Shown here: piece by piece, positions 41,069-49,134 of the stretch
How positions within the stretch are numbered: position 1 is the first letter of the stretch
Layout of the letters: each line of letters starts with the position of its first letter
DNA from: Micromonospora orduensis
GTDB lineage: Bacteria > Actinomycetota > Actinomycetes > Mycobacteriales > Micromonosporaceae
Assembly: GCF_006228125.1 (NCBI RefSeq)
Contig: NZ_VDFY01000153.1
Location: 1 to 64,000, forward strand
Length of the DNA: 64,000 nt
Direction of reading: 5' to 3'
The notes under the pieces: generated by a model
Told to the model about the DNA's origin: nothing
Databases searched by the model: none
The model's input: only the letters and a program-made list of their open reading frames with translations
Program-made: the position numbers and the translations under genes

Positions 41069-41716
41069 ATGGACACCTCCCCCACCTCCGGCGAGCAGCA
41101 CCTCGCCCCCATCGACCACATCACCACCAGCGAGGCCGGCGAGGGCCACCGATGGTCACTGGCCACCTGGTGGCGCGACAACCGCGGCACGCTGTTCGTG
41201 CGCGACAACTGGCTGCTCGGCGTGGTCGCCCTGGCCGCCCTCGCCATGCTCAGCGTGCTGCTGCGGGCCATCTGGGTCATCGTCGCCAAGCTCGTCGACG
41301 TCGCGGACGCCGGCCTCGGCGCGGCCGGCGCCTGGATCACCGACGGGCCGATCACCCACAGCATCTCCGACCCGATGCGCGTCTACCTCGACACCCACAC
41401 AGCCGGCCTGCCCGCCACCGCCCGTGACCTGTGGATCATGTGGCTCGTCGCGGCCGGCGCCCTCTACCTCGGCGCGCTGTTCGGCTCCACCTACGCCCGC
41501 ATCGGCTGGGCCGCGATCGGTGCCCTGACCGGCGTTGCCGTGTACGCCGGCGCCCCGGCCGGCACAGGGCCCGCCGCCGCCAGCCTGACCGCCGTGGTGT
41601 GGCTGACCCTGTCCCTGCTCGCCTACGCCGGCCGCAGCAACCTCACGGTCGGCGACATCCTGCCCAGCCTCGCCCACCGGCGCGATCGCGATCCGGTCAT
41701 CGACAGCAATTACTGA
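41069..41716 (+). CDS. Membrane protein, paralogue of the product at 53581
   Basis: 215 residues, ATG at 41069 after GAAGGAG. Four membrane segments: about 48-72 (LLGVVALAALAMLSVLLRAI), 120-140 (LWIMWLVAAGALYLGALF), 146-160 and 168-185 (AASLTAVVWLTLSLLAYA). The middle segment DPMRVYLDTHTAGLPATARD aligns with DPVRDYLTAHSAGLPINAET of the protein at 53581-54231, which has the same topology. No named family. It belongs to the FtsK-containing operon; the paralogue is next to an HTH gene near the Xer recombinase. A membrane partner for a DNA pump is one idea. Confidence 0.65.
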   Translation: MDTSPTSGEQHLAPIDHITTSEAGEGHRWSLATWWRDNRGTLFVRDNWLLGVVALAALAMLSVLLRAIWVIVAKLVDVADAGLGAAGAWITDGPITHSISDPMRVYLDTHTAGLPATARDLWIMWLVAAGALYLGALFGSTYARIGWAAIGALTGVAVYAGAPAGTGPAAASLTAVVWLTLSLLAYAGRSNLTVGDILPSLAHRRDRDPVIDSNY

Positions 41717-41803
41717 CCCCGCACACACGGCGGGCGGCCCACGCCTCCTACAGCCAGGGCCGCCCGCCACTCCCCCATCCAGCAGACAGAAGGAGCTACC
41801 TCC

Positions 41804-42538
41804 ATGGTGCCCGATCCGGGTGACCCGACCTACCTCGGCGCGGCCTACGCCAGCGACAAGGATCCGCGTGGCCAGCGCCGTCTGTTCCAGATCCCCACCG
41901 CCGGCTCTCACGCGGTGCTGGTGGAGATCCCCACCAGCCTTGCCGACAGCACCTCCCACTGCACCGGCTGCGGTCACACCGACAGCGACTTCAGCGAGCT
42001 GGAGATCCTCGCCCGCGCTGGCGCGCACGCTTCCGCCTGCGGGCGAGGCACCGTCACCGCCGCCCTGGACGCCGAGATCGCCACCGTCCGCACCGAGCTG
42101 GCCCGCATCGACCCCAAAGCCGGCGGCTACCTGCAGATGGCCGGGGTGCTGCTCGGCGCCGGCCTAGCGGTACTCGGCGGCGCCGGAGCCGGCGGCCACC
42201 TCCCCCCGTCCGCGCTGCGGGTTGGCGCGGCCACCGCCGTGGTGGTCCTCATCGCCGTCGCCCTGCTCCTGCTGGCCTCCCGCCCCCGCCTCGGCGGCGA
42301 CTTCGGATTCATGGCCTACGCCGATGCCGACACCGCCCAAGACGTGCTCGCCCGCATCGCCGGCGGCGACGCCGACCAGGTCCCGCAGATGACGCCGCTG
42401 ACCCGCGCTCGCGAGCTGTGGTGGCTCTCCCGGGCCGTACGCGCCAAGTACGTGGCGATCGCCCGCGCGGTGCCGCTGCTGCTCGCCGGGTACGTCGGCG
42501 CGGCCGTCACCGCGGCCCTGGCGATCTGGGGGCGGTGA
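41804..42538 (+). CDS. DUF5706/Pycsar-effector-like membrane protein
   Basis: 244 residues, ATG at 41804 after AGAAGGAG. An N-terminal part with CTGCGHTD and ACGRGT may bind zinc. It is followed by a helix (ALDAEIATVRTELARIDPKA), two membrane helices (about 110-125 and 145-165, ATAVVVLIAVALLLLASRPR), a loop, and a final helix pair ELWWLSRAVRAKYVAIARAV, LLLAGYVGAAVTAAL. Helix-DxKA-two membrane segments-late LS---K helix is the shape of DUF5706 proteins, some of which are membrane-damaging effectors of Pycsar (cyclic CMP/UMP) defence. No cyclase of that type is seen, so defence is only a possibility. Confidence 0.6.
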   Translation: MVPDPGDPTYLGAAYASDKDPRGQRRLFQIPTAGSHAVLVEIPTSLADSTSHCTGCGHTDSDFSELEILARAGAHASACGRGTVTAALDAEIATVRTELARIDPKAGGYLQMAGVLLGAGLAVLGGAGAGGHLPPSALRVGAATAVVVLIAVALLLLASRPRLGGDFGFMAYADADTAQDVLARIAGGDADQVPQMTPLTRARELWWLSRAVRAKYVAIARAVPLLLAGYVGAAVTAALAIWGR

Positions 42539-42798
42539 ACGCGATGACCCGCCCACAGTTCGCCACCGATGTCCTCGGCGCCACCGACGAATACCGGCTC
42601 GACATCGTCACCGACCCCGAACCCGACAGCCCTCAGGCCGTCAGCTACTTCACCGCCAGCGACCCCGAGACGGCGAGCCGTCAGGCACAACGTCTTCTCG
42701 CTGCGGTCGACGGTCCCGACGACCGCTACGGCGAGTTGTACGCCCACGATGGCGACGGCGGCGCCGTCCACTTCGACACCATCCATCTACCCGAATGA
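42535..42798 (+). CDS. Small acidic protein ending the operon
   Basis: 87 residues if started at the GTG at 42535, which overlaps the previous stop (GTGA); an ATG at 42544 is equally possible. It is acidic, with a compact mixed sequence (DIVTDPEPDSPQAVSYFTAS, then RQAQRLLAAVDGPDDRYGEL). No family recognised. It is the last gene before a very strong terminator, so it closes the run that begins at the sigma factor. Confidence 0.55.
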   Translation: MNAMTRPQFATDVLGATDEYRLDIVTDPEPDSPQAVSYFTASDPETASRQAQRLLAAVDGPDDRYGELYAHDGDGGAVHFDTIHLPE

Positions 42799-42812
42799 TC
42801 ATTCACTACGCG

Positions 42813-42848
42813 CGAGTAGGCGGCCCGAATCGTCGGGCCGCCTACTCG
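42813..42848 (+). terminator. Very strong operon terminator
   Basis: CGAGTAGGCGGCCCGA (42813-42828) pairs perfectly with TCGGGCCGCCTACTCG (42833-42848): 16 bp with a 4-base loop. It follows the last operon gene by 14 bases. Confidence 0.85.
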
Positions 42849-42862
42849 ACTACATGTAGTCG
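42847..42862. repeat. Perfect 16-base palindrome
   Basis: CGACTACATGTAGTCG is a complete palindrome with no spacer and shares two bases with the terminator. It may be an operator or recombination half-site. Nothing identifies the binder. Confidence 0.5.
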
Positions 42863-43372
42863 AATCCCTTTACCTCGCAAGGCAGCCCGACTCATAGGGG
42901 TATGTACCGATTTTGAGCGGCGGTCCACACAGGACATAGCGCGTCTGGTGGTTTCGGAGCGTGTTGAGGTGCCTGCTGCGGCGAGAGTCACCGTAAGATC
43001 CTCGGGTCACGCGTCTGAATTGATCTTGAGGGAGCGCCAGCGCTCAACCACTAACTCCATAAAAAAACAGAGCCCCAGACCCCGATCGTTTGGCCGCGGG
43101 AAGGGTCTGAGGCTCTCAACAAGCTCGGAGGACACCATAGCACCCACCTCCGGGCTGGGTGCATCTTTGTCTCTCGACACGGCTACCGCGTGTCGCAGCG
43201 ATAGCTGCCTGCGCCCAGCCTCCCCCATTTCGCGTCCCACCTGGGGTGGATTCGTAACCCCACACTGGGTGCACCATCACACAGAGTCTTCGCGGGGCCG
43301 ATTGCGCTGCCAACGGACTGCGGCGGATGCTGGCCCAGGACGTGAGCCTGTTGGGTCCACAACGGTGCCGCG
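42863..43372. other. Gene-free stretch of about 500 bases
   Basis: No supported gene. Apart from the minus-strand terminator at 43061-43116 I see no structure. It may hold the promoter of the Cys-rich gene at 43373 and possibly a small RNA on the minus strand. Confidence 0.45.
43061..43116 (-). terminator. Rho-independent terminator for minus-strand transcription
   Basis: AGAGCCCCAGACCC (43069-43082) pairs, with one mismatch, with GGGTCTGAGGCTCT (43103-43116). On the minus strand it is followed by seven T (A run at 43061-43067). A T-tailed terminator is rare in this window. No minus-strand gene precedes it, so it may end a small RNA. Confidence 0.6.
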
Positions 43373-45394
43373 ATGATCACGGCATCTTCCCGCGCGTTGG
43401 ACTCGGATCGTGTGGCGGCGCTCGGGTACTGCCCCGACTGCTACGCCACCGGGACGGCCGTACTCGTCGTACCCGGACAGCACCACTGCCGGGCGCACCT
43501 GGTCGATCAGCGCCTGCTGGTCGAGACCACCGCCGTCGGACAGGCCCGCCTGGTGGCCCCGCCCGGGGCCCGCCGCAGGCCGGTCTACCCGACCGGTGTG
43601 CAGGTGTCGTGTGTGTCCTGTGCCGCTGCTGGCCGGGACAAGCAGGGCCTCCCGCGCGACGGCGCGGGGTCGGATCCGCTGTGCATGCCCTGCTGGCGGG
43701 GCCGCACCGAGCGGCGAGACGCCGCCCAGCGGCACCGCCTGATCGCCGCCCTGCGCGATCGCCTCGACGACGTCCAGGACGTCGTCGACACCGGTTGCGC
43801 GGCCTGCGGTGAGCCCGAGCCGGTGCCGACCTGCTGGCTGTGTGGGTACTCCTACCTGGAGCAGGCCCGCGCCGATCACGCCCACGCGCAGGCGCTGGAG
43901 GCCGCCGCCGTCGACGAGCACTTCGCGCAGCTCGCCGAGACGGCGGACGCCCGCGAGCGGGTCGACGAGCTGACCGCGTGGATCCAGCGCCTGATGGAGA
44001 CGCTGAGCGCGTTCGACGCCGGCGACAGCTGGGGCCGGCCGGTGTGGATGCTGGCCGACCTCCTCGCCCGCGACGCTGCGAGCCGTGCCAGCCGCCGGGG
44101 CCGACGCTCCGCGCTGGGCCGGGTGGGCGCGGTGCTGGCCGTCGACGCGGACCGCCGCTCCGGCCGCCGTGCCATGCCCGGCCGCGCCGAGACCGCCCTG
44201 CTCGCCGGCTGCGAATCCACCCGCCCCGTGACGGACGCCTGGCGCCGCGCCGAGGCCCTGGGCTGGCACACCCGCGTCGAACAGGGCCGCCGCCTTAGCT
44301 ACGCCGAGCGGTGCGCCACCGGCCGCGCCCAGGCTCGGGCTGTCTTCGACATCACCTCGCTCCACCGAGGCGACACCGCTGCCCAGACGGCGCATGTGCC
44401 GGCCGCGCTGACGATCCTGGCCGAGCTGCTCGACCACGCCCGCGCGCTGCTCACCGAGGCGCAGGACCGTGTCGACGAGCTGGACGCCCGCGCCGGCGGC
44501 TGGGTCGACCACCACGAGCGCGTGCGCCGCCACCAGATGCGCCAAGCAGTGGCAGCCGCCCGCGATCACGCCCGTGACCAGGCATTGAATTTCCGCACCC
44601 CCCACACGGTGTCTCAAGGTATGAGCGTTTACTCCAGCTTGTCTCGGGGTCTGCTGATTCCACCGCCGATCGCCCACTCTCACGTCGTGGCAGACCGGCA
44701 AAGCCGGAGGAAGATTGGCGCTTCGCGCTCACCGAGAACGAGCCGGCGAAATTCCGGTGTTGCCAGGTCACGTCCTGTAGGGCGTCCTAGGCCGGTCCAG
44801 ACGGTGTCTGAGCGCCCACAGCTGTCTCGTCCACGTCCTGAGTGGGCAGAGTGGGCGTACGACCTGGCACGGGCCCTACGAAGCCACTGGCGTTGGCTGG
44901 CCGACGCTCCCCTGCCGCGTGTGGCTGCCACCCTGGGTGCCGCGCTCAGCCGCGAGTGGAACGCCGAGGTGCTGACCACTTGGGCCAGCCAGCAGCGTCC
45001 CCGGCCTTTGCTGTCCGCGCCCCGCGATCCGGTCGCCTACCTCAAGGCGATCATCGAGGACATCCTCACCGGCCCCGATGCGCCACCGAACCCGGCAGCT
45101 CGGCACGTCGTTCACCGCCGCAGGGCCGTGGCTACCGATGCCGAGATCCGGCGGGCCGGCCGCGCGTCCTGGTGCGGACGCTGCGACCGGCACCGCCGAG
45201 TCGAGGTCGACGACCACGACCAGGTCGTGCCCTGCCCCCGCTGCTCAGGGGCGGACGAGCCCGCCGTGCAGCCTCACCGCCGGGCCGCTGCCCGCAGCGA
45301 CCATGCCGCAACCAGCGCCCTCGCGGCTGCCGCCGAAGGCGATTGGCCCGACGTTGCCCAGCCCGGATCAGGCATCATTCCGGAGCGCCGCTGA
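43373..45394 (+). CDS. Cys-rich protein, putative replication-associated
   Basis: 673 residues from the ATG at 43373. The N-terminal half has Cys pairs (GYCPDCYA near 19, SCVSCAAAG near 80, CMPCW near 104, CAACGE and CWLCGY near 143-157), suggesting zinc fingers. The middle (WRRAEALGWHTRVEQGRRLS, YAERCATGRAQARAVFDITS) is helical. After a basic linker (about 410-470), residues 480-580 (WAYDLARALRSHWRWLADAP, PVAYLKAIIEDILTG) resemble the C-terminal region I recall from actinomycete plasmid replication proteins, and a final CGRCDRHRR...CPRCSG site follows. It is monocistronic and next to parAB, the usual place for a rep gene. The replication role is inference. Confidence 0.5.
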   Translation: MITASSRALDSDRVAALGYCPDCYATGTAVLVVPGQHHCRAHLVDQRLLVETTAVGQARLVAPPGARRRPVYPTGVQVSCVSCAAAGRDKQGLPRDGAGSDPLCMPCWRGRTERRDAAQRHRLIAALRDRLDDVQDVVDTGCAACGEPEPVPTCWLCGYSYLEQARADHAHAQALEAAAVDEHFAQLAETADARERVDELTAWIQRLMETLSAFDAGDSWGRPVWMLADLLARDAASRASRRGRRSALGRVGAVLAVDADRRSGRRAMPGRAETALLAGCESTRPVTDAWRRAEALGWHTRVEQGRRLSYAERCATGRAQARAVFDITSLHRGDTAAQTAHVPAALTILAELLDHARALLTEAQDRVDELDARAGGWVDHHERVRRHQMRQAVAAARDHARDQALNFRTPHTVSQGMSVYSSLSRGLLIPPPIAHSHVVADRQSRRKIGASRSPRTSRRNSGVARSRPVGRPRPVQTVSERPQLSRPRPEWAEWAYDLARALRSHWRWLADAPLPRVAATLGAALSREWNAEVLTTWASQQRPRPLLSAPRDPVAYLKAIIEDILTGPDAPPNPAARHVVHRRRAVATDAEIRRAGRASWCGRCDRHRRVEVDDHDQVVPCPRCSGADEPAVQPHRRAAARSDHAATSALAAAAEGDWPDVAQPGSGIIPERR

Positions 45395-45546
45395 CCCGCC
45401 GCCCAGCGCTTGGTCGCGCCCCAACACGTGCTGGCACTGATGGTCGGCGGCGTCGCTGGCCGGAGGCCGCTCGGCCCGGCGCTGATCTCCGCCTAACCGG
45501 ATGTTCAGAAGAGAGGTTTGGCTGCTTTCCTCGGTCTCCTGAATGC

Positions 45547-45584
45547 GCGCGGCGGCACCCTAGGGCCTCAGGGTGCCGCCGCGC
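45547..45584. terminator. Bidirectional hairpin terminator
   Basis: GCGCGGCGGCACCCT (45547-45561) pairs perfectly with AGGGTGCCGCCGCGC (45570-45584), 15 bp with an 8-base loop. It lies between the convergent ends of the Cys-rich gene and parB. Confidence 0.8.
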
Positions 45585-45603
45585 TTGTGGGTTGGTTCAC
45601 GTT

Positions 45604-46503
45604 TTATGCGTCGGAGTCTGCCGCTGGTCCACGCAGCAGGAGCTCAGCCAGGGCCCGCAGGGCGTCTGGCTCCAGTTCTGCTCGCAGCGACTCGGCGATC
45701 TTGTCAGGAGTGCCACCGAGGCGTCGGATGGCAGATGCGGCAGAAGACCTTCGCAAAGGCGCGCTACGCGGGTTGGCATCACCCCCAACGTCAGGCTCGT
45801 TAACCGCGGTTAACTCGGGCTCGGTGGTGGGCCGCTGCCGCTGCCGCAACTCATCGAGCTGCTTCTCGGGCGGTAGCTGATGGAGATCTCGCACATCCCG
45901 CAACGGCACCTCACCAGCCCTGAGCATCGACTGAACCTCCGGTGCCAACTTCAGCAGGTTGAGTCGTTGCGTAACCCAGGGGGGAGTGCGAGAGAGCAGA
46001 GCGGCTGCCGCCTTGGCAGTTCCGCACTCCTGCGCCAGTAGCTGTACGGCCCGGGCCTCTTCGATGGGGTCCAGGTTCTCGCGATCGAGGTTCTCGGCGG
46101 CGGTGGCGCTGACCCACGCCTCCCTGCTGTCGGCCAAGCCGTTCTTGACCACGATGTCGAGGTTCGGCTGTTCCGCCATCAGCGCCGCCGCGCGACGCCG
46201 GCCGCCGGTGACCTGAACCCAGATGGCGCTACCGATCGCCGTGGCGTGTTCGGGGTAGATCCGCAGGAACGCCTCTCGCGCTACTACGGCACACGGCTGG
46301 AGTTGGCCGTGCGTCCGCATGGACTCCGCGATGCTCTCGATCTTGGCGCGATCAGATGCCAAGTCCCGAGTGTTGAGCGGATTCGCGGCGACCTGATGGA
46401 CGCGAGCGGTACGCGGCGCCGACTCGACGAAGGCGGGCACCCGGGCCTCGGGAAGCACCGCCTCGTCCGCGAGGTCTGAAAGGTTGACTCGCCTGCCCGC
46501 CAC
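45604..46503 (-). CDS. parB: ParB plasmid partition protein
   Basis: 299 residues from a GTG at 46503 after GCAGGAGGTC, two bases behind parA. It shows the ParB pattern: residues about 38-50 (AANPLNTRDL), VTGGRRRAAAL near 98-108 (the CTP-binding GERRR-type motif), AAENLDRENLDPIEEARAVQ near 137-156, then a helix-turn-helix (CGTAKAAAALLSRTPPWVTQ, RLNLLKL). The C-terminal 60 residues form the dimer part. It should bind centromere-like sites and activate ParA. A 14-base palindrome identical to one upstream of parA lies inside this gene at 45800. Confidence 0.9.
   Translation of the reverse strand: MAGRRVNLSDLADEAVLPEARVPAFVESAPRTARVHQVAANPLNTRDLASDRAKIESIAESMRTHGQLQPCAVVAREAFLRIYPEHATAIGSAIWVQVTGGRRRAAALMAEQPNLDIVVKNGLADSREAWVSATAAENLDRENLDPIEEARAVQLLAQECGTAKAAAALLSRTPPWVTQRLNLLKLAPEVQSMLRAGEVPLRDVRDLHQLPPEKQLDELRQRQRPTTEPELTAVNEPDVGGDANPRSAPLRRSSAASAIRRLGGTPDKIAESLRAELEPDALRALAELLLRGPAADSDA
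45800..45813. other. parS-like palindrome, copy 1
   Basis: TTAACCGCGGTTAA, a perfect 14-base palindrome, inside the 3' part of parB. The identical sequence occurs at 47364-47377. AT ends in such GC-rich DNA and the parAB context suggest a ParB site. Confidence 0.6.
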
Positions 46504-46504
46504 G

Positions 46505-47248
46505 TCAGACCTCCTGCAGGTTCGGCGCGCCAGACTGGCTTGGGATCGCCGCAGCCCCGCCGTAGCCCATCTCCAGAGCCAGCCGGAAGAAGTCCTCGCG
46601 AGCTTCCATCGCGGTCCGGTTTTTGGGGTACTGCGTGACTACCAGGCCCTCTGCAGAGGCGCGGGAGTGCAGCTTGTACCGCCTGACAACCGTGTTGCAC
46701 ATCGGCCAGCCCTTGCGCTGGATGAACTGCGCGGTCTGCTGGAGATCGGGCAGTCCGTCGCGCGGATCCCAACTGTTGACGACCACCCGGTACGGAATTC
46801 CGCGTGGCGCGATGACGGACTCGATCGTCCGAGCGGTCGGGTCGTAGCAAAGGGGCTCCGGCACCATCGGCACCAGGACGTCGTCGCACTCGTCGAGCGC
46901 GGCCTGAAGGATCCGCTCGTCCTCGAGCGAGCCCGGGGTGTCCACGAAGATGTGCTCGTAGTGCAAGTTCCGCAGCTTCCGGAGATCGCGAGGATCTTCG
47001 ACCTGAGCGAAGTCGAACGGCAGACCACCCTGCCGTTCCACCCGTCGGGACCACCACACCGAAGAAGCCTGCGGGTCGGTTGAGGCAACCATGACGGGGC
47101 TCTCCGGATCGCCGATGGCCTCAGCGGTCTTCTGCAGGATCGGCTCGGGATTGACCAAGACGTCGTAGGTCACCGCCCCGAGGTTCACAGCGAGCGTCGT
47201 CTTACCGACGCCGCCCTTTTGGTTGGCGATGACATGCACCTGAGTCAT
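46505..47248 (-). CDS. parA: ParA partition ATPase
   Basis: 247 residues from the ATG at 47248 after a weak GGAG. NQKGGVGKTTLAVNLGAVT (residues 9-27) is the deviant Walker A of ParA, with both lysines. HIFVDTPGSLEDERIL holds the Walker B-type Asp, and VASTDPQASSVWWSRR the switch region. No N-terminal HTH is present, so this is a short (type Ib-like) ParA, although the ParB here has its own HTH. It moves the plasmid by ATP-driven binding to the nucleoid. parB starts two bases after its stop. The parS-like palindrome at 47364 lies in its promoter region. Confidence 0.92.
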   Translation of the reverse strand: MTQVHVIANQKGGVGKTTLAVNLGAVTYDVLVNPEPILQKTAEAIGDPESPVMVASTDPQASSVWWSRRVERQGGLPFDFAQVEDPRDLRKLRNLHYEHIFVDTPGSLEDERILQAALDECDDVLVPMVPEPLCYDPTARTIESVIAPRGIPYRVVVNSWDPRDGLPDLQQTAQFIQRKGWPMCNTVVRRYKLHSRASAEGLVVTQYPKNRTAMEAREDFFRLALEMGYGGAAAIPSQSGAPNLQEV

Positions 47249-47363
47249 GCGGGCTCCATTCCGTGTGCTTCCCGGGCCGGTTGTGGCCGCGGTACTTCGG
47301 ACGCCCGTCATGCTAGGGCCGACCCTGCCCTGCTCAGTAGCCCGGTACAGGTGGTGTCGCCGA

Positions 47364-47377
47364 TTAACCGCGGTTAA
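47364..47377. other. parS-like palindrome, copy 2
   Basis: TTAACCGCGGTTAA again, 116 bases upstream of parA. This position suits a ParB-binding centromere that also represses parAB. Confidence 0.65.
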
Positions 47378-47795
47378 CTGCGTTCGCATGGGCAGGGGGC
47401 GTTCGAAGCGCCACGCCCACGGTGGCCTCCGAATGTGCCCCGATCTAGCGTGTGCGCCGCATGCCCGGCCGGGCCGTTGCGATGCGGCGCGGCCACTGCG
47501 GATGGAGTGTTGCGACCGACTCGCCGCCTCCGGCATCACCAGATCTGCCCCAGGTCGGCGTCGACGTCCGCCTGCCCAGCCTATGTCCGCACCAACGGCG
47601 CCGAGGCGCCACCAGCTCGACCCCCGTCCATGCGCCGATGGGTAGGTCCTCCCTGGCCCCCTGCCTGCCATTTGCACGTCGGTGTCGGCCCCAAGAGGGC
47701 GTCATTCTGGAGGGCGTCTTCGCCTGACTCCCAGCGGTAGCCTCTCGGCGAGGCAGAGATGATGGTTGTTGAGCAACGAGGTCAGGAATTCTGCA
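47378..47795. other. Gene-free stretch between parA and the HTH gene
   Basis: About 420 bases with short frames of poor coding character only. It should contain the promoter of the rightward HTH/YbjN-like gene and part of the parA control region; no clear motif stands out. Confidence 0.4.
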
Positions 47796-48578
47796 GTGTC
47801 TGAGACTGAACAGTCGGGTACCAGCGACAGCCCCAGGATCGAGCTGTTTCGGGAGTTGTTTCGCCTGCACCGAAGCGCTGGTGAACCTAGTGTTCGCGAG
47901 ATCGGCCGGGCAGTAGCGATGAGCCATACAACTGTCTATACCGCTCTACGGGGGCCACGGCTGCCCCGGTGGCAGACGTTGGACCTCATCGTGGAGCATC
48001 TCAAAGGAGACCGCGATGAGTTCCTCCGCAGGTGGATCGCCGCACGGGATGCGGAATCCCCCTCACCTTGGGATCTTCTGAGCAACTTCAGCGGCCCTGC
48101 TGCTCCCGGGCAAGGAACGTATCGTCCTGACCCGCCACTCGTCGTGACTGAGTCCAGTGCGCGGGTCACCTCGTCCCGGCTCGTCGAGATTCTCAACAAA
48201 CTTGAGGTGCAGCACGTCAGCGACGATGCAGGAAACCTGCTTGCCGTCTGGAAGCGGCATGTCGTGCAGATCAGTCTTGAGGGGCCTGATGAGTCAATCC
48301 TCGTCGTTCGCATGCGCCCCAACGCGACTGCTCGCCTTGCACTGCGCGAAGCGACGCAGGTAGTCGTCAACGAGTGGAATCACACCCGCAGATTCCTCAA
48401 GGCGTACATCGCCGATCCCACGCCTAACGGGAGACTTCCCCTGTACGGCGAGATGCAGCTTCCGGTCTCAGCCGGTGTTAACGACGCCTTCCTGCTCGAG
48501 TTTCTCGACGCCGGTTTGGCCGTGGCCACGACCTACACCGAGTGGCTCTTCACCGAGGGCGTTTTAGAAGAGATGTAG
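47796..48578 (+). CDS. HTH protein with YbjN-like C-terminal domain
   Basis: 260 residues from a GTG at 47796 (a TTG ten codons earlier is also possible; GAGGTCAGGA lies upstream of the GTG). Residues 18-75 are a helix-turn-helix region (IELFRELFRLHRSAGEPSVR, EIGRAVAMSHTTVYTALRG) like those at the start of many actinobacterial regulators. Residues 115-260 (RLVEILNKLEVQHVSDDAGN, VVNEWNHTRRFLKAYI, NDAFLLEFLDAGLAVA) match the YbjN fold, a type III-chaperone-like domain thought to sense or bind partners. GC content is lower than around it. A regulator with protein-binding output is a fair guess. Confidence 0.72.
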   Translation: MSETEQSGTSDSPRIELFRELFRLHRSAGEPSVREIGRAVAMSHTTVYTALRGPRLPRWQTLDLIVEHLKGDRDEFLRRWIAARDAESPSPWDLLSNFSGPAAPGQGTYRPDPPLVVTESSARVTSSRLVEILNKLEVQHVSDDAGNLLAVWKRHVVQISLEGPDESILVVRMRPNATARLALREATQVVVNEWNHTRRFLKAYIADPTPNGRLPLYGEMQLPVSAGVNDAFLLEFLDAGLAVATTYTEWLFTEGVLEEM

Positions 48579-48689
48579 CGCGTTCGCCTGTCGACGAAAG
48601 CTGTAAATCTTCGTTCAGCAGCTGTCCGTTGCTGGTGAAACCCGTTGTGGCGCGGAAGACACGCCTCCTGGCGCTGCCAGGCTTGATTC

Positions 48690-48839
48690 ATGACGAAGAA
48701 CCAAGCGGAGCAAGATCCGCTGATGCGTGTCCACCTGACCGTTCCCCGCTCGGTGTGCTGGCTCCTTGCCGGGGCGCTGCTGGGCAACCTTGATGACGGA
48801 GGGGCCATCCTCAGCGCCATCGGCGCGCTGCTGAACTGA
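48690..48839 (+). CDS. Small hydrophobic protein, uncertain
   Basis: 49 residues, ATG at 48690 to TGA at 48837-48839. After a polar start it reads VHLTVPRSVCWLLAGALLGN, then GAILSAIGALLN. It might be a small membrane-associated peptide. It precedes decayed genes, so it could itself be a relic. No clear ribosome-binding site. Confidence 0.4.
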   Translation: MTKNQAEQDPLMRVHLTVPRSVCWLLAGALLGNLDDGGAILSAIGALLN

Positions 48840-48857
48840 TCTTGCCGCGTCGTTCAG

Positions 48858-49134
48858 CAAGGGGCAGCAGTATCTGCGGCCGCCCTCCGCCACCAGGCCC
48901 TGGTGGGGGAGTACCGGCTGCTGCACGACACGGTCGACGACGTCCGGCTGCTGTTGCCCGACGACAGGCCCCCACGCCGACCACGACGGCCTGGCCGCCG
49001 CGGACACCGAGGAGGCGTGCCAGTGGGCCACCGAAGTGCTGGCCGAGCCGGGCGTCGTCTGCCACGGTTGGACCGCCCGCGTCAGCCACATCGCCGCACT
49101 CGAGTACGTGGCCGACCTGACCGGGGAATGCTGA
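48858..49134 (+). pseudogene. Frameshifted gene remnant
   Basis: One frame reads ALRHQALVGEYRLLHDTVDD then VRLLLPDD; after a C run at about 48970-48974 a different frame continues HADHDGLAAADTEEACQWAT, GVVCHGWTARVSHIAALEYV and ends ADLTGEC at a TGA (49132-49134). Both halves look like one protein split by a one-base change. No clear start. Family unknown. Confidence 0.6.

Noticed and set aside
38417..41149. 910-codon minus-strand frame opposite FtsK
   Set aside because: FtsK motifs on the plus strand are unambiguous; the antisense has no domain and spans gene borders.
42855..42895. tRNA-like stretch (TCGAATCCC after the palindrome) as an attachment site
   Set aside because: No acceptor or anticodon stem can be drawn around it; only the T-loop-like string matches.
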